Assembly (NCBI RefSeq): GCF_964340395.1
Contig: NC_135561.1
Span: 10,587,232 to 10,651,231 of the forward strand
From: Glandiceps talaboti
Taxonomy: Eukaryota; Hemichordata; Enteropneusta; Spengelidae
Length of the DNA: 64,000 nucleotides
Direction of reading: 5' to 3'
Position 1 is the stretch's first letter; every line of letters starts with the position of its first letter. This document shows positions 12,701 through 28,300 of this stretch, piece after piece. The translations under genes were made by a program, and so were the position numbers. The notes below the pieces were generated by a model. That model was given only the letters and a program-made list of their open reading frames with translations, was not told the DNA's origin and made no database searches.

Positions 12701-15700
12701 AATCACTTAGATGCATAGCATTCCTTTGACCCTCTGGCAGTGGTGGAAGTCTGAGGATTCTGGATAACAAAGACTACCTTTTACACAAGAAATCCAGGAC
12801 AAAGATGGACGCTCCATTTTATTTGAAATTTCTTTTTGTAAGTATGCTGAGTTCTCTGTCAAAATATTGATACTATACAGAATATAATATTTACAAGATT
12901 CTCACCTCTAGGCCTCTTTCTTCTCGAGTTCTGCAGTCAACTGATGCAGCGATAATGTTCCACCTACAGTCGACGTCTGCTACATAACCTTTATATAGTG
13001 GTGATGCAGCACTCAATGCAAGCTGGGAAATTACCACAAGAATACATACTAAATAAGATTATTGAATTTTTACTGTGTAACTCTGTTTGTAGCTATTATA
13101 GAACTTTTAACATCATGAATTTTGGGTGATTTCAAAATGGAAGTTTTTTGTTTTTTGTTTTTTGTTAACAACTAATAAAGATGGGAATAGGTGAGAGAGA
13201 AAAAACATACATGGCAGAAATTTTGAAAATATTGGTCCTGAACAAAAGAATACTAGTAATTCTATTTAATCCTCATAAGGCCTAAAAAAAATAATTGTTT
13301 GGTTCCGGTTACCTGACCCACCTAGTTTTTTTACTGCTCACTCTAAACTTACTTTTTACGTATTCGAGAAAATATAATGAAATCGCAAAAATTGTGAAGT
13401 CTCACGAGAAACAGTGGATGTGGAAAGTTACATCAACTTGCCACTAAATCGAACTTGGACAGTTACCTGAGTAATAGACATGGGGTTTATCAAACATAGC
13501 TTGTTCTTACCCATTAATTCAAATTCAAATTCAAATTCAAATTCAAATTCAACTTAAAAAGACAATAGAAAACTGTTCTTACAATCTGTAATGGCTGTAC
13601 ATGTGATAGGAAGAAATAAACAACACAGAGACCATTTGGAAAACAATGGAAAACCTGAACTAGACACTCACACAGAAAAAAAAAAAAAAAAATAAAATAA
13701 AATATCTACCTACCCCACCTATTCTAAAATTGAGCGTAATCGGAACCACACAATTTTTTGTATTTCAAGGTCTTATGGCTCCATTGATTAAACACAATTG
13801 TACTAATGCAAGAGTGATTTAAATAATTGGCCTCAAAGGTCAAGGGGTCAATCCCTGGTTCTTGCACTAAGTGTTATTGTATCAGTGGTGATATAATGAT
13901 TACACAGGATCATTCTTTCATTCTGGATCAACTTTTATAGACTAGTATTAAATTCTACTTACAACTATAGGACACAGTGGTGCTAGCTGGTCATACAGAT
14001 GTCTAGCTTCTTTGATATTACAGGCTTGAAATGTAACTTGTAGACAAGAGTTACCCATACCAAAACCCATAGCGTCCATGTAGATATGATCAGGTTTAGA
14101 TGCCCTGGCTCCCTGGCCTTCAACGTCAACATCAAAGTTTTCAAGGAATGGCGAGGGTGTCTTTTTGTCTTTATAAACTAAACAAGACAACAAATAATGA
14201 TGGCACTGAACACAAAGAAACATGCATCTATAATGTGAGTGATTTTTACTACAGTAAGCAAGCTATTGGTAAACTAAGATAGACAAATGAAACTAGAACT
14301 GTTGTTGGTGTATAGGTGGTAGATTACATGTGTGGGTGAGAGTGGTGTCTTGATAATGTGGATATAATGATCCCTAGTATTAAATCAAGATGGTGTAAAC
14401 ACTGAATGTGGCTGAGGTGTGCCGCCACTTGAGAAAAAAAGTCACTATTAAAGATGCCACCCTACTGTGAGTGTAATTACATTTATAGTGTATCAATATG
14501 TTGCCGTAATAGTTTCCATTTGTGTCTGTGTTTGCTGACTTATAGTATACTGTGATAGTTGACTTGCCACTGTCATACTTTTACAATGTGTGTTCTGATG
14601 CAAGAAAGTTTGTTGAAAATATTCCTTCTCACTGATACTTGCCAAATACATATATGGCTGGACATCAATCTGTGTTTACTTGGGACAAATAGAACACTGT
14701 CAACTCATCCCAGACAATGCAAATCACCTTTATGCTAGGGAGTCTAACTATATTCTTCACAATGTCTTAACCTAATCTTAACTCCCTAGTTTACATGTAA
14801 ATGTATACCTACATTTCTAGTTCAATTTATCTCATTTCAAAAGTTATAGTTCTTTAAAAATTGGACATGAAATAATAACCAAATACACCTACTTGGGATA
14901 TTGATTGCTATTTTTTCCCCTCTCCTTGTTCGTATGTTTTTTGTGAGCGTTCTGAAAAGGAAAACAACATTAACGATGGTTATTGTACATGTATATCTAG
15001 AAAATCTAAACACTCACATAAACAAAACAATTAACATGGTCTAAGGAAAAAATAGCACCTCTGCCTAAATGTGAACACTACAAAACAAAGTGTAAACAAT
15101 GCCACAACACTATGAACATCCAGTCACCCTACTCTACGTGTAAAAACATCCAGGGCCATACATTTGTTGGAGACAAACTTTTCCTGCAGCTCTGCCAGAC
15201 ATTCAATTGTTTTTCACATCTAAATTTCAATTCTAATACATTATGTTTCCAATAATACTAGTATGGCAAACCAATCAATTCTAGGCTACACACGAAAAAC
15301 AATAGAGGAAACCTATACGTTCCCTACATGATAGAGGGCGCTATAACACAAGCAAGAAGCAGCAAGATGGGAAGTACTATACATGTAATTGTAAACTCAA
15401 GAATAAAGAACCTTATATATCAAGTGCTTTATAGGGTCTGCTGAAATATCAAACACAATTGTGTTGGTAATATCAACACAAGTGAACAACAGAGGGCGCT
15501 ATAACATCAAAAACAAGAGTAGGACAAAACTTGCTATCACTCAAGTATGCCATAGATTACACTTCAACTCAAGTGCTCTGTAAAATATACTACAACTAAA
15601 ACAGTAATGTACAACTACAACTGAAAATATAAATTAAGGTGGAGTTTGACTTACTTGAATCTGGGGTGTTCTCCATTGATGGCCTTGTCAGGAAAATAAA

Positions 15701-18700
15701 GTGACCTGGACGCCCCATCGTCTGTCAGGGTGGGTGGGCAGGCAGGCAGGGTAAAATTTGGACAACCAAGTCTAAAACAATAAAAATTGCAAACTCCGTC
15801 ATTTTAGAAATGAAACATATATAATATTCCTGAGTTTTCAACAAAATGTTCTAATTTTTATTGAAAAATTTCTATTTTTTAGAAAAACAAAAGTATCTTC
15901 TATTTTTCCTGATTTTCATTTTCATCCATTTTAATACAAACATGCAAAGAAGTCTATTTGACAAGAAAGAAATCTAAGCTTTCGATACATCTGATATTAG
16001 TTGGGCAAAATGGCACAATGATTTCAAATCACAAGTGAAATATTTCAAAAAAAGAGTATTTCTCTTCAGTGCTCACTGCTGTGTCTTTGGTTACCTACCT
16101 TGGAAAGCTGGTAATGCTGAGAGGAGAATCATTTTGAGCTATAAGATTAACAATTTCATTTCGCCTGTACAAAAAAACACACAAAAAATATTTTTTTGTT
16201 ACTGTATAGTCCACTATATTGTGCAAATTTCACATTTACTAGCAATGGAGAATTATGCATTATGCATTAAACAGAAGAAATCTGAAGATGACCGGTGAGG
16301 GCGCTGTTGTCTTCCATACCAAAGTATTAGGGTACATCTGGGTTTTTCATGAAATACACAGTTCATCGCCTAGGTAAATCACATGAATAACAAAGGTTAT
16401 AATGCAAAAGTATTTCAATTTAGTACAGAACCATAAAGCTTATAGGAGTCTTTTGTGTCTGCTTTTACTAGACACATCTTACGTATGGTATATAAAAAAA
16501 GGAAAGAATAATCTGATTGTCACAAAATAATTCTAAATACGTTATTTTTTAAATCCCAATTACTCAAAATCACAAGTATTAACACACTTTTGTCAGTTCT
16601 TTAGCCTCACTAAAAATCACACATGATTTTGATCGCTAAAATCAATAAAACAAAAGTTGAAAATCACTTACCTTAATTTCATATTAGCTTCCACCATATT
16701 AAAATGTGCCATGTGTCCACCATACGGTTTGGCAGGGGTTCCTTCAAGCATATAGGACCCATACTCTGGTCTCCACAATGCTGGATGGTTACTATGGAAA
16801 CAGATGGGAAAAACAAGACTTTGGTAAATACCACTCATATTTCTGTCAGTATTAAAAACAAGATTATTGGTTTTAGTTGTCAGAGTCACTGAGTGCAAAG
16901 GAATTAACTTTAACATTGACACACCATGGTTGTATGACTACCATAGCCAGGTTACACACTTTTTAAGTCATTAGTCAATATGTACCACCATCTTTTTTAG
17001 ATAGTAGTGGTTCACAGTAAGATGTTGGTTGTTCATACATTTGTACATCTTTTGTATGTTAGTCACTAACAATGTTGAAATCATTTTGTACTGTACATGT
17101 AGTTTTCCTCTCCATTTTGTCTTCAGATGTACATTTATTCTTTCCAAAATTTCTCAACTCAAATTTCCTGTAGCTGACTATCTCTGAAATATAAATTCTG
17201 AACAAAACAACTTTGTCAACTCCCTGGGAAGCATATAATCCACACATGTACATGTAGCACTGAAATCTGTCACATGATAACCACTGTCCTATCCTGTGTT
17301 CCAGGTCCCAAACAGGTTGGGTTTTTGTTTTCACACGTAATTACTGAATACACTGAGCTCACCATATCTCTTCCTTGTTAAAGAATTGTTATTCAGAACA
17401 TGTGATCGGACTAATTTTACGGAGCTCTTTTATCTACAACTTCTGCACTATTAGATCCCAATTATTCATATGATACTACTGGATTACATGCAAATCATTG
17501 TTCAATATATTCCTGTGTGAACTTGCCTGTACTATATACACTATACTTAGACTTTACACATACAATTAAAATAGTTGACCTTTAACCTATGAACTTCCCA
17601 AAGAAACTAGGTCACAATAAAATTTCACCAAATCCTAACTATTTGAAGCAATACTGTTTATTTGTGGATTCATTCATGTTATTATTCTGATGAAATTTTT
17701 TTTACAGAAATTACAATAAAACAGTTTTAGTCATAAATTTAGCTGTCACTGTGTCAGTCAATCATAAAACCTGGCTGGGAAATGATTCTGAAATTGAACT
17801 AATTTATGTTATACAAGATTTGACACTGGTTCTCTTAAATATGAATGGGGGGGGGGGGGGGGGTACTGTCAACTTTTTAATAATGCTGAAAAATTTAATT
17901 AAAATTTCACTTTGGAATAAATTAATTCTTGTCAATGTAATTAAATTTTTTATGTATCAATCAAGATAAGTAATTAATTAAAAGTCAAACCTGTAATAGA
18001 TGAATAAACCTTAATTAAAGTGGCCATATGGATGAGGATTGGTGTATTTATTTTGGATTTTTAATTTACAAAACAATTTTATCGTGGCTTCCTACTTGAA
18101 AAATCAATGTGAAACAACATATCTCAAGGAGTTATTTCTAAATCAATAAATTGCAAAAGATTAATATGTGTGAAATGTTTGTTATTGTATGTGCAATAAC
18201 AAACTTTTTACAGTCATTTAGCTTTTTGCAATTTATTGAGTTACAAACACAGACTTTGTCAATGTTATGTCACATTGATTTTTCAACTAGGAAGCCATGA
18301 TAGAATTGTTTTGTAAATTAAAAATCCAAAATAAATATCCAGTCCACATCCATATGGTCATTTAATGCAATGAACTAATAACAGTACTTCCTAATTAATG
18401 TTAGATTTAAATCAAATGGAATTAAATTCTCTGATATGTTAATTAAAGTAGGCTCATTAAATGTCTAGTAAAATGAGACAAATTAACTTAATTAGTTTTG
18501 GTCAAATTAATTTTCAGAAATTGGGGAATGGTTTGTATCTTACATGTATGAAATATCTATTCTGTCAGACACCGGTGCCCATCTCACAATACAAAATTTA
18601 CATAAAAAATATAGAAAGAGAGTAAACTATCACTAATCGGCATTATTTGAGTTTGGATTTTGTGAAAACATATTTCGATATCATGATCTGATGACAGACC

Positions 18701-21651
18701 ATATGCTATACATACATACATACATAGAACAAAGAAATATGGTGCTGATTTTGTGTAAAACTGCTCATGCTCCTGGCTGCATACACTTTGCACCAGCCGA
18801 TTCACAATACTATATTTTATGGGGATAGATCTTTCGTTATTTGTTCTCCACGGTTGTGGAATAGGCTACCCTAAGAACTCTCTTGTGCAAATAATTTGAA
18901 TATTTTTAAGTCTGGTCTCTAAAAACTCATCTTTTTAAAAAAAAAATATTTGTGCGAAGCAGCTACTCATATTTTAATAAAACCTTTTTAGTAGTTTATT
19001 AAATTTTAGCATTCTTAAATTGTTCTGTTCACCCCCCCCCCCCCATAAGGCTTGCTGTGGAAAAGGTAATTTTGCAAAAGTCCTGTTCTTTCTAATACCA
19101 CATGTGTGTACTTTAATTTTAGTTTGAAACCCTAAAAAATGCCAAAAAAGTAAACCTTTCAAATTATACTTATGCCTCAGAAATAAACTCTTTATAGTTT
19201 GTCTGTTACTTCATTCAACAAAATGCCAAATTATTCCCAGTTATATTTATTTAAAAAAATCTGGGGTCACCATACAATTTTTTAAAGTAGACATCAAAAT
19301 GTTATCAAAATTTAGTCATTTTAGAATCCAATATGGCCGTAGAATCCAAAATGGTCGTAAAATCCAATATGGTCGTAGAATCCAATATGGCCTCCGAATA
19401 TTTTGTTACATGTAACAGAAAAATAAAAGACTGACTACTTCCTTACAAACAAGACTGTGTAACACTAAACTTCTTTTATAGTACAAAAGGACCAGGAACA
19501 AACTTTCACATGGCAAGTTTGGACAGACTTGAAGAACTTTGATTAACAAAAATACCATTGAAAAAATTCCCTTTAATCTAAGTTTCAGTTCAGCTCAAAA
19601 CAAAGAGAGGTAAAAATGGCGAAAAAATATATTGAAAACCTATAAATAGTCCATTATATTTTAAGTCTCCTACTTTCAACAGCGATAATCAACTAAAGTT
19701 TCCATTCTAAATATCAAACAAACTTCATCGTAATTTCCTATTGACACTTTTTTTCATGTCAACATTTTGGCAAAATGACAAAATTTACTAATCATGATAC
19801 AGCAGAATTTTTAACAAACAATCAAGCTCTTAAAGAAAAAGACAACATAACCTATGAGAACCTTTCCTCCTAAACTATCAATAAAACCTTTGATATAAAT
19901 CATTTTTATATAACTATACTGTATATCAAACACAATGTGCTTATTTTTCTTTCATACCTACTAACTGGCAGAATAGACTGCAAGATATGTCGACGTGTGT
20001 GGGAGCCTCGATACAGTGTACCTTACAGGTTTAAACTATGATATATCATGTATCAACTAGCTAATAAATTAATTGAAATTACTTGAGGCCATCATCACAT
20101 GATTCATTGACCTCAAAGAATAATAATTTCACACACTGTCCTCAATACACACAAGATATCAAGCCAGTGTGTCAGGTGGGAATATCCAATATGGTTGCCA
20201 AACAAGTGAAGAATCTATTAATAATATTGCACCTAAAAAAGTAGTACTTTTAAAAGTCAATATACATTGCCATCATATACATGTTAATTCACTCGGCATG
20301 TAAATAAAATAACACCACTGTGACAATTCCAATATGTGTGCAATGTGCTTTCAGATTTAGCCTAGGATCCAGTTGTGTGGAGAATTTGCTCTCATTTTTC
20401 CCCTACCATGCCTGGAATTTTGCTCTGAGAGTCTCATATTCAAACCTAAAGTCAGATCACAATTTCCTGCAGCAATGTTGAATATGGTAGTCATTTTTAC
20501 ATCATACAGCTTAACCCTCTAACTTGGTTTAATCACATGGCTACTGATGTCATCTCACAACAGGACGAATTAAAAAAAAAGCAAGAAAAAAAATAGCGCC
20601 AATGGCGTTGTAGCACAACTGTACAGTTTTTAACGATATTTATGCACATGCTGATCCATGCTAGGTATAGGTGTTCATTTGCTGAATGACTATCCAGTTG
20701 CCTATCAAACCATGTTGTTATGTTTGCAATATATGCGATCATTTGGCTGTTGGTATTGGCATGGTCATGTTGCTAGGTACATTTACATATATTTTTTGAA
20801 TGTTTATTCATTTCTCTATTAATTCCTATTATCTTTGCAATATACGTGATCATTTGGATGTTGCTATGGGCATGATCTTATTGCTTGGCAAATTACATTT
20901 TTGGAATGTTTATTTACTTGTCTATCAATCCCTGTTATCATTTAGAAATACACTGTTCGGTTCTTGCTATGGGTGTGGTCATGGTTGCTAGGGATATTTG
21001 CATACATTTTTGAATATTTACTCACTTGCCTACCAGATGTTGTTATTTGACCAAAATATAGTCATTTGGTTGTTGCTAAGGGTGTGGTCATGCTAGAGCC
21101 GATTGTGTCAAAATATTTAGAAGAAAATGTGCAGAATAACACTTCTAGAAACATCTCACCAAGTTTCAGTCTCACAGACCAAGTACTTTTTGAGATATAA
21201 ATTTTTGACCTAAATTCACATTTTTTAACCTAATTTGCATATTACTGATGAGATCATTATATGCTTAACATTTCTTCATCTATACACCCCCAGATGCATC
21301 CCCATTAAATTTGAGCCCAATCTGCTAAGTAATTTTGGAATAAAGATTTTTGACCAAAAAGACACATTTTTAGCCCTAATTTGGATATTACTGATGGAAT
21401 CATCATGTCATGAACAAATCTTAATTAACTCACCCATAAGAAAGTTCCCACCAAATTTCAGGCCACTCTCCCCAGTAGTTTTAAAGTTTAAGTTTTTTGA
21501 CAAAAAATCACATTTTTTGACCCAAAACTCACATCTGTTATGCGATGTTTTCCATTTGAAAAATTTCCCAACTAACACCCAAAGTAATATACCTACCAAA
21601 TATCAAAGCAATCGGTCTAGCAGTTTTTGACTTTATGTTGTTTACACACAT

Positions 21652-21738
<87 letters not shown>

Positions 21739-23559
21739 CTTTGCCATGCCTATACATATTTTGTAGCACTATTGAACCTTATCAGTTCAGTTGTGCTAAA
21801 AAAGAGAAGAATTTGCACCTGTTTTAATAATAATAATAATAATCTTTTATTTACACTGGATAGTTCTTTAAGTATATAAACACTTGTCTCCCACGAAGTC
21901 CAGTGAGGGCCATCCCCCTCATGGTTCCGTGTTTTCTGGTCCTACATGTAGCTTCTATTCAAGCAACAGGAAATTAGCAAAATGCCAGGAATGGTAGGTG
22001 GAAAAAGGAGAGCAAAATCCTCACTCGACTGATTTCCAGGATACTTCAGACTGGAAAGTTATCCACAGGGATTACCATCAGATTGTCACACACAAACACC
22101 CATGATAAAGAGGAAATAAATATATAGGAAAACAGGTGCCAATTACAATAACATTTAATAACCCTCAACCTAAAGAGCAAGTACAAGTGTAAAACAGTCA
22201 ATTCAATAAATCCAGTGATAAGAGTCCTTCTCTTGGAATGTTTATGACAAACGTAAAAATAACAAATCCTAATTTCACTTACTCTGGGTTGTTAATCTCC
22301 TCCTCGGCTAAAACTTTCAGATATTTGGTTCCGTTTAAATTTAGACGGGCAGTTTTTGCTTCATGATCAAAGGTCACCAACATGTACTCAACCTGTAAAT
22401 GAACAAAATAGAAAGTCATAATTTTATTTAGGGTGATATATACATTAATCATATACCTAATCATTCTTGATGACATTCAATGCAAAATATCACTTCTGAT
22501 GTGGCATGTTAAACATCAAAACAGCTTTCTGATTGGACAAGACATGGTAATTATGAACATAAACAAACAAAAATGGCAGTTGACGTTCGGCGTTGAAGTT
22601 GTCGCGTATGACCACAAAATTAACATGACATGAGTTGTTATCATAGTACTAAACAAGCAGTTTCTCAACAAATACTTGGATCTCTCTGACACTGGTTTTC
22701 AAATATTTCTCTACTCTGTGTCTAAAATTAGTCAAACATGAACATACATGTAAGTACACACTGTGGTATGTCTGTCAGTTACCAATGTTGTTTGTTTCTG
22801 AATGGCTTAGAAGTCCCCAAGGCAAGATTTGCACCCCAGTTCTAATTGTGACCCAGTCAACAAGCTGTGTAATTAATTGAGGACCTGGTAGGACTGAGGT
22901 TGTTAGGTGAAGGATTTAATCCTAAATGCAGGTGCTTACACAGGCTGCAATGGATTGTTTGCTTCACATAGTAGAGAATCTACATGTACATGTACATGTA
23001 CATGGTAGTTGTGTTGATATAGGTCTGTGCTATGGGTAATAATGTACATGGCAGTTGTGTTGATATAGGTCTGTGCTATGGGTAATAATGTACATGGCAG
23101 TTGTGTTGATATAGGTCTGTGCTATGGGTAATAATGTACATGGCAGTTGTGTTGATATAGGTCTGTGCTATGGGTAATAATGTACATGGCAGTTGTGTTG
23201 ATATAGGTCTGTGCTATGGGTAATAATGTACATGGCAGTTGTGTTGATATAGGTCTGTGCTATGGGTAATAATGTACATGGCAGTTGTGTTGATATAGGT
23301 CTGTGCTATGGGTAATAATGTACATGGCAGTTGTGCTGATTTAGGTCTGTGCTATGGGTAATAATGTACATGGCAGTTGTGTTGATATAGGTCTGTGCTA
23401 TGGGTAATAATGTACAGCACTATGATCATGACAATCTTTGTGGAAGGCACTTTATAAATGTGTATCATCATTATCATTCTCCCCCCCCCCCTCCTCCTCC
23501 TCCTCATCATCATCATCATCACCCCCACCACCACCACCACCACCACCACCACCACCACC

Positions 23560-23620
<61 letters not shown>

Positions 23621-23625
23621 CCACC

Positions 23626-23659
<34 letters not shown>

Positions 23660-25056
23660 CCACCACCACCACCACCACCATCATTGACTTTATTTCTATT
23701 AACATTACATCAAAAATCGTGTTGGCCATGAACCATACAATGTACATGTACACATAATCATGTATGTGCTGTTTCATGCAATGACTTGTTTGAAATGTCC
23801 TATGTTAAGGTCACTTGTTTTCCTCTCTCAGAATGAAGAAAAGTACTGGGAAATAATGTCTAATTGTTATTAAGAATACATGTTCAACCGTTTTGTCATT
23901 TTTATGGGTTTCATCTGTACGATCCATTAGGCTTATTAAATTTTAAAATTTCATGGTTCATAAATCTCTCTATTGGTATACCACAAGCACATATTGATAA
24001 GTGATACAGTCAGTGGTACACAAATGTACGGTTTCTATGACAACTGTCATCTGTACTCAAAATGATTATAATATAATGAGTCAACTTAAGTCAAATTTTA
24101 TTAAGAATGAATTTTTACTTAAAACAAAATTAAAACGCTTAAGAGTATTATTGATGTACATATACATTTTTAAAAACGCTCTCAATTCAAATTATTGTTC
24201 TGTGATTTTTTTCAACAAATTTCAAATACTAGACACATTATTGTCACTGTACGTTCAATCTTATCAAGAATGTTTTTGATAATGTTTGGTAACCTAGGTA
24301 ACATAAGAGATAAATCAGTTAAAACTGACATACAAATTACACATATTATCCTTTAAAAAATACAATTAGATGTTATTCGCCAATATTTTTCTTCGTTCAG
24401 CCAAGGAAAATGTGAGTGACCTGAGGGGGCTTTGTCACCACTCAAGTTGTCTAGCAACTCGTAGCGACAAAACCTTTAGTCACAAGTATTTTTCAGCTGA
24501 AAGTAGTAAAATATTGGAGAATAACATAATTATACCAGCGCCACTAATATCGGTTCATACATGGTATAATGTATACATTGTATATGTACATTATTATGCA
24601 GATCCCTGTGTATAGATACAATTTCAAGTTGAAACATGAGCCTGCAGAAAAAAACATGTCCATATGCAGATGAGCTGGATGAGTTAAAGCAGGACTTTTA
24701 TGTTTGCCATAACGCCCAAGCTTGATCATCACGGGACACTCAAGGGATTTGTGCGAGTCCACATGGAGATTATTGTTACTTAAATAGTGTAGTTTGTTCG
24801 TACACAACAATGTACACTACCCTAATTTTCATTGGAAACCCTAGTATTGTGGTAAAGTGGCTATACGGAACCCTTGGTAGATTTTATCTACTTTGTATTT
24901 TGTCCTTACTGTCCTGAACTAACACACTGGATCAATGTTTGATAAACATCAAAGATACTACAGTACATCATGTACATGCACATGTATGTGCACATGCAAG
25001 TTCTCATGTCTCATGCATAGATGAGCAGAAGTTAGAACCCCATTTAGTTGAAACAT

Positions 25057-25113
<57 letters not shown>

Positions 25114-25337
25114 AATCACAATCAATATCTAACAGTTAGTCCAATAAGATCTGTGAATAGTACACATACAGTATAGTATAAACACACAGAAATACTAAAA
25201 CCCTGTACATACATGTTGTATGTATAATATACATAAAATCCAGTATAATTATACACAAATAGACTAATACATACATGTATACATACACCATCATTACATT
25301 AGAACTCAATGTCAAAACACAGAGGTGCAGGATGATA

Positions 25338-25392
<55 letters not shown>

Positions 25393-28300
25393 GCTGGATG
25401 AATGGCGACACAAAAGGACAGACAGACAGACAGACAGATAAGCAGTTATCACAGGCAAACAGACACACAAATACACAACTTAGTAACTCAACATTAACAG
25501 TGCATAGGTTGGAAGCAATAAAGAGGCAGGTTTCCATGCAATGGAGCTGATTCAAAGACAGTTGAAAATGTAATGAAGCTGAAATGTCATCTTTTGCTCT
25601 GACATCTTTTCTAAGATTTCTTTGTGATAATGTTTGTTTAGAGTACATGTAAACACTCATGTCTGTGTTACTAGTATTAAATGGACAGACTGCTGAACAA
25701 ACACGAAACCCATCAATGTTAAAAAAGTATAATCAGTACATGTCCATCTTTTAGTCTTGGTAAATCTAAATGTAAACTTCAAAAAAAAAAAAAAAAAAAC
25801 AGGTGCAAAGCTACAAACTACTTGTACATTTTTACATGATGCAAGTCTCAGGCAGTGTGCCCTCTACAGCCAATTTGACGTGCCGCTGACGCACACAATT
25901 TCTACTGACACACCAAAATTTGGTGATACCCTATCTCTTACTATATGCCAGTTTTTATCATTTTGACTAGCAACAACAAAATTTGGCTATCATGACTCAA
26001 TGACTATAACATACTTAGTCTAGTTCTCATACAGTATCGTTGTGATTCATACCTTCATTCACACAGTATAGTCAAGACCCTGGTGAAAAGTGTTAATTAT
26101 GGTTCAACCCCATAGTGAGCGAAGCAATAAAAGCGCATGTCACTAGTAATAACGGGCTGTTGACACCGCTCATTAAATATTCATTTGGTAAAGCTGTTTT
26201 CATGATGTCCAATGTCCAACAAGGACTCCACCGCCAGTCCGTTTCGCGTGGGGACGCAACATCACAATCATGTTTATATCAACACTGCAGGAGGGAACAC
26301 AGGAATGTGTGCTCATTGAGGCATTTGACCAGACTGTGTTGTGGTTAGGGTACCGTTAGAAACCACGTGCAGTCTAGACTACTATATATACTATACTTCT
26401 TGGCTATGATGGCTACATGTAGGCTACAATGTAGTGAGAACCATTGAAACCCTACACTGCAGCAATCTGTCAATACCTACCTATAGCTCCTTGTTGCTAT
26501 ACAAACACTACATGTAATGATATGTATACAAATATACTGATGTTACTGATAACAATTATTGACACTATGTAATCTATACCTCTTTATATACAATAAACTC
26601 AATTCAGGAGTTTACACTGTACTTCTACTGCTATGCATTGGGAAAGGGAAGGAGGAGGGGGTATGCATGTAGTATTGTAGGTATGTATCTTTAAACCAGG
26701 TCGCCTTTTTTGGGCATCAAAGTCTGAAATGGGGTGTTTGTTTGTATTTGTGTTGTCTGAAAAGAAGTATGGGGAAAGGAGTGCATACCCCATATACCAC
26801 AGATTTACATTTGTATACAGGGATCATAGAATGAACTATACTCTGTGAGGAATCAAGCTAGCTAATTACTGTACTAACGCTAGTCTAGCACTAGCTTTGT
26901 ACATGTACATCCCTTTCTACTTTCTGACTACGCTAGTACAAGCATCAGGCTAGCTAATTACCATATTAACACTAGGCTGGCACTAGCTTTGTGCTAACAC
27001 CTGGCATGCTGGTCACCACACCAACATGTGTTAACTGTCTGTTTGACTATGTGGAGAAAGTATGAGCATAGAAAATGACTACCTTCACTCTGTCCATATT
27101 AACAGACATCAGTAGAGTTCTATGTTCTTTAATATCATTTTGGCCTAGCTACCCTGATCTTTTGCAGTATAAGCCAGAACTTGGTCACTCAGCTCTTGCG
27201 TCCTGGATGTACATGTAGATGCGCTCTATGGTCCAAATTCTCATGTATGTGGCATTGTACAGCAGAGAACTCCATTACTTTGGCCTTATTTACACTGTAC
27301 ATCTATGCAGTCACAAAATCTAAATAGTGACCTTCAAATGAGACATACTGCCAGGCAACCAGACATCAATGGTGTCTGTAGCCAGGATAAATTCTTTTGT
27401 TCCATCAGGTCAACCTACAATGTATTGAGATGATGACTACTTTTGAAAAGCTAAATAAGTGTACCATTCTACACCTAAACAAATTTAAAGTTGGTTCTGT
27501 GTAGTCATGTGGTGATGCTACTGACATCATCTCACAGTGGGAAAAATTTAAAACCTAAAATCTACCTGAGTTTCCCAGTCATTTTACCAGGGGTCCCCAT
27601 CAAATTCATTGTACAATGTGTAGGAAACTACATGTATGTCAGTTTTATCATATTCCCCCTTTCTGTTACCAGGGTTCCCCAACCTTAAAAAAACTGACAA
27701 CTACCAGTACATGTAACCCTTAAATTAAAAACTGGGCCTTTAAAATGACAATTTCATTTTATCATCAGTTATATGAATCATTATTTATGAGGGTTTTCAC
27801 CCCTACATGTATATGATACAAGTTATTTCAATAGTCCAGGATACCATAGTATTTAGTGTACAACATGTCAACTGTGACATGTGACATTTGTTATGTTCAT
27901 TATCTTGGGTTTCTGTTGTCCCCATGTCATGCTTGTCACCTCTTAACTACATGTAGTCAGGGGGAACCTGGATTGTGTAATTGTGGGGGTCTAACATATC
28001 TGTTACTATGGTAAACAATGCTGTTTGAAGTCTCTTACGATATAGTAGTGGTACCCCCTTTTTGCTGAACACAATACTATACATGTACACATAATAATGT
28101 TCCTTCTGTTGTGCATGCTTTAAATGTAAAATTGCAAGTCAGATTTTATGACTAAACAGGCTCCTGCTTTCTAAACTAAGCAATGTTAATTTTGCAATAA
28201 ATAACAAAACTTGTTCCTCCAACCACAGATATTCATTGACTACTAGTATTAGAAAGTTGGCATTGACAGGCTCAGGTTAGGCTTTATTTGTGACTGACCC

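Larger units (their letters stand above)
16792..22282 (-). other. GCLC intron 2 (5.5 kb)
   Basis: No coding exon is needed or seen here; exons 2 and 3 join in phase 2. It contains MITE A copy 3, a LINE tail, a four-unit 19-20 bp tandem repeat at 19328-19395 (AATCCAATATGGCCGTAG-like), two tandem arrays, a CA/CAGA microsatellite and homopolymer runs at 17848-17862 and 19032-19044. The remaining AT-rich sequence shows nothing recognisable. Confidence 0.8.

Noticed and set aside
22998-23411. Regular 46-bp repeats resembling a CRISPR array
   Set aside because: The units are contiguous without variable spacers, and the genome is animal; it is a minisatellite.
23352-23777. Long open frames rich in Val/Leu, His/Gln, Pro/Thr or Asn
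   Set aside because: They are readings of a simple trinucleotide repeat with no start context, exon structure or family match.
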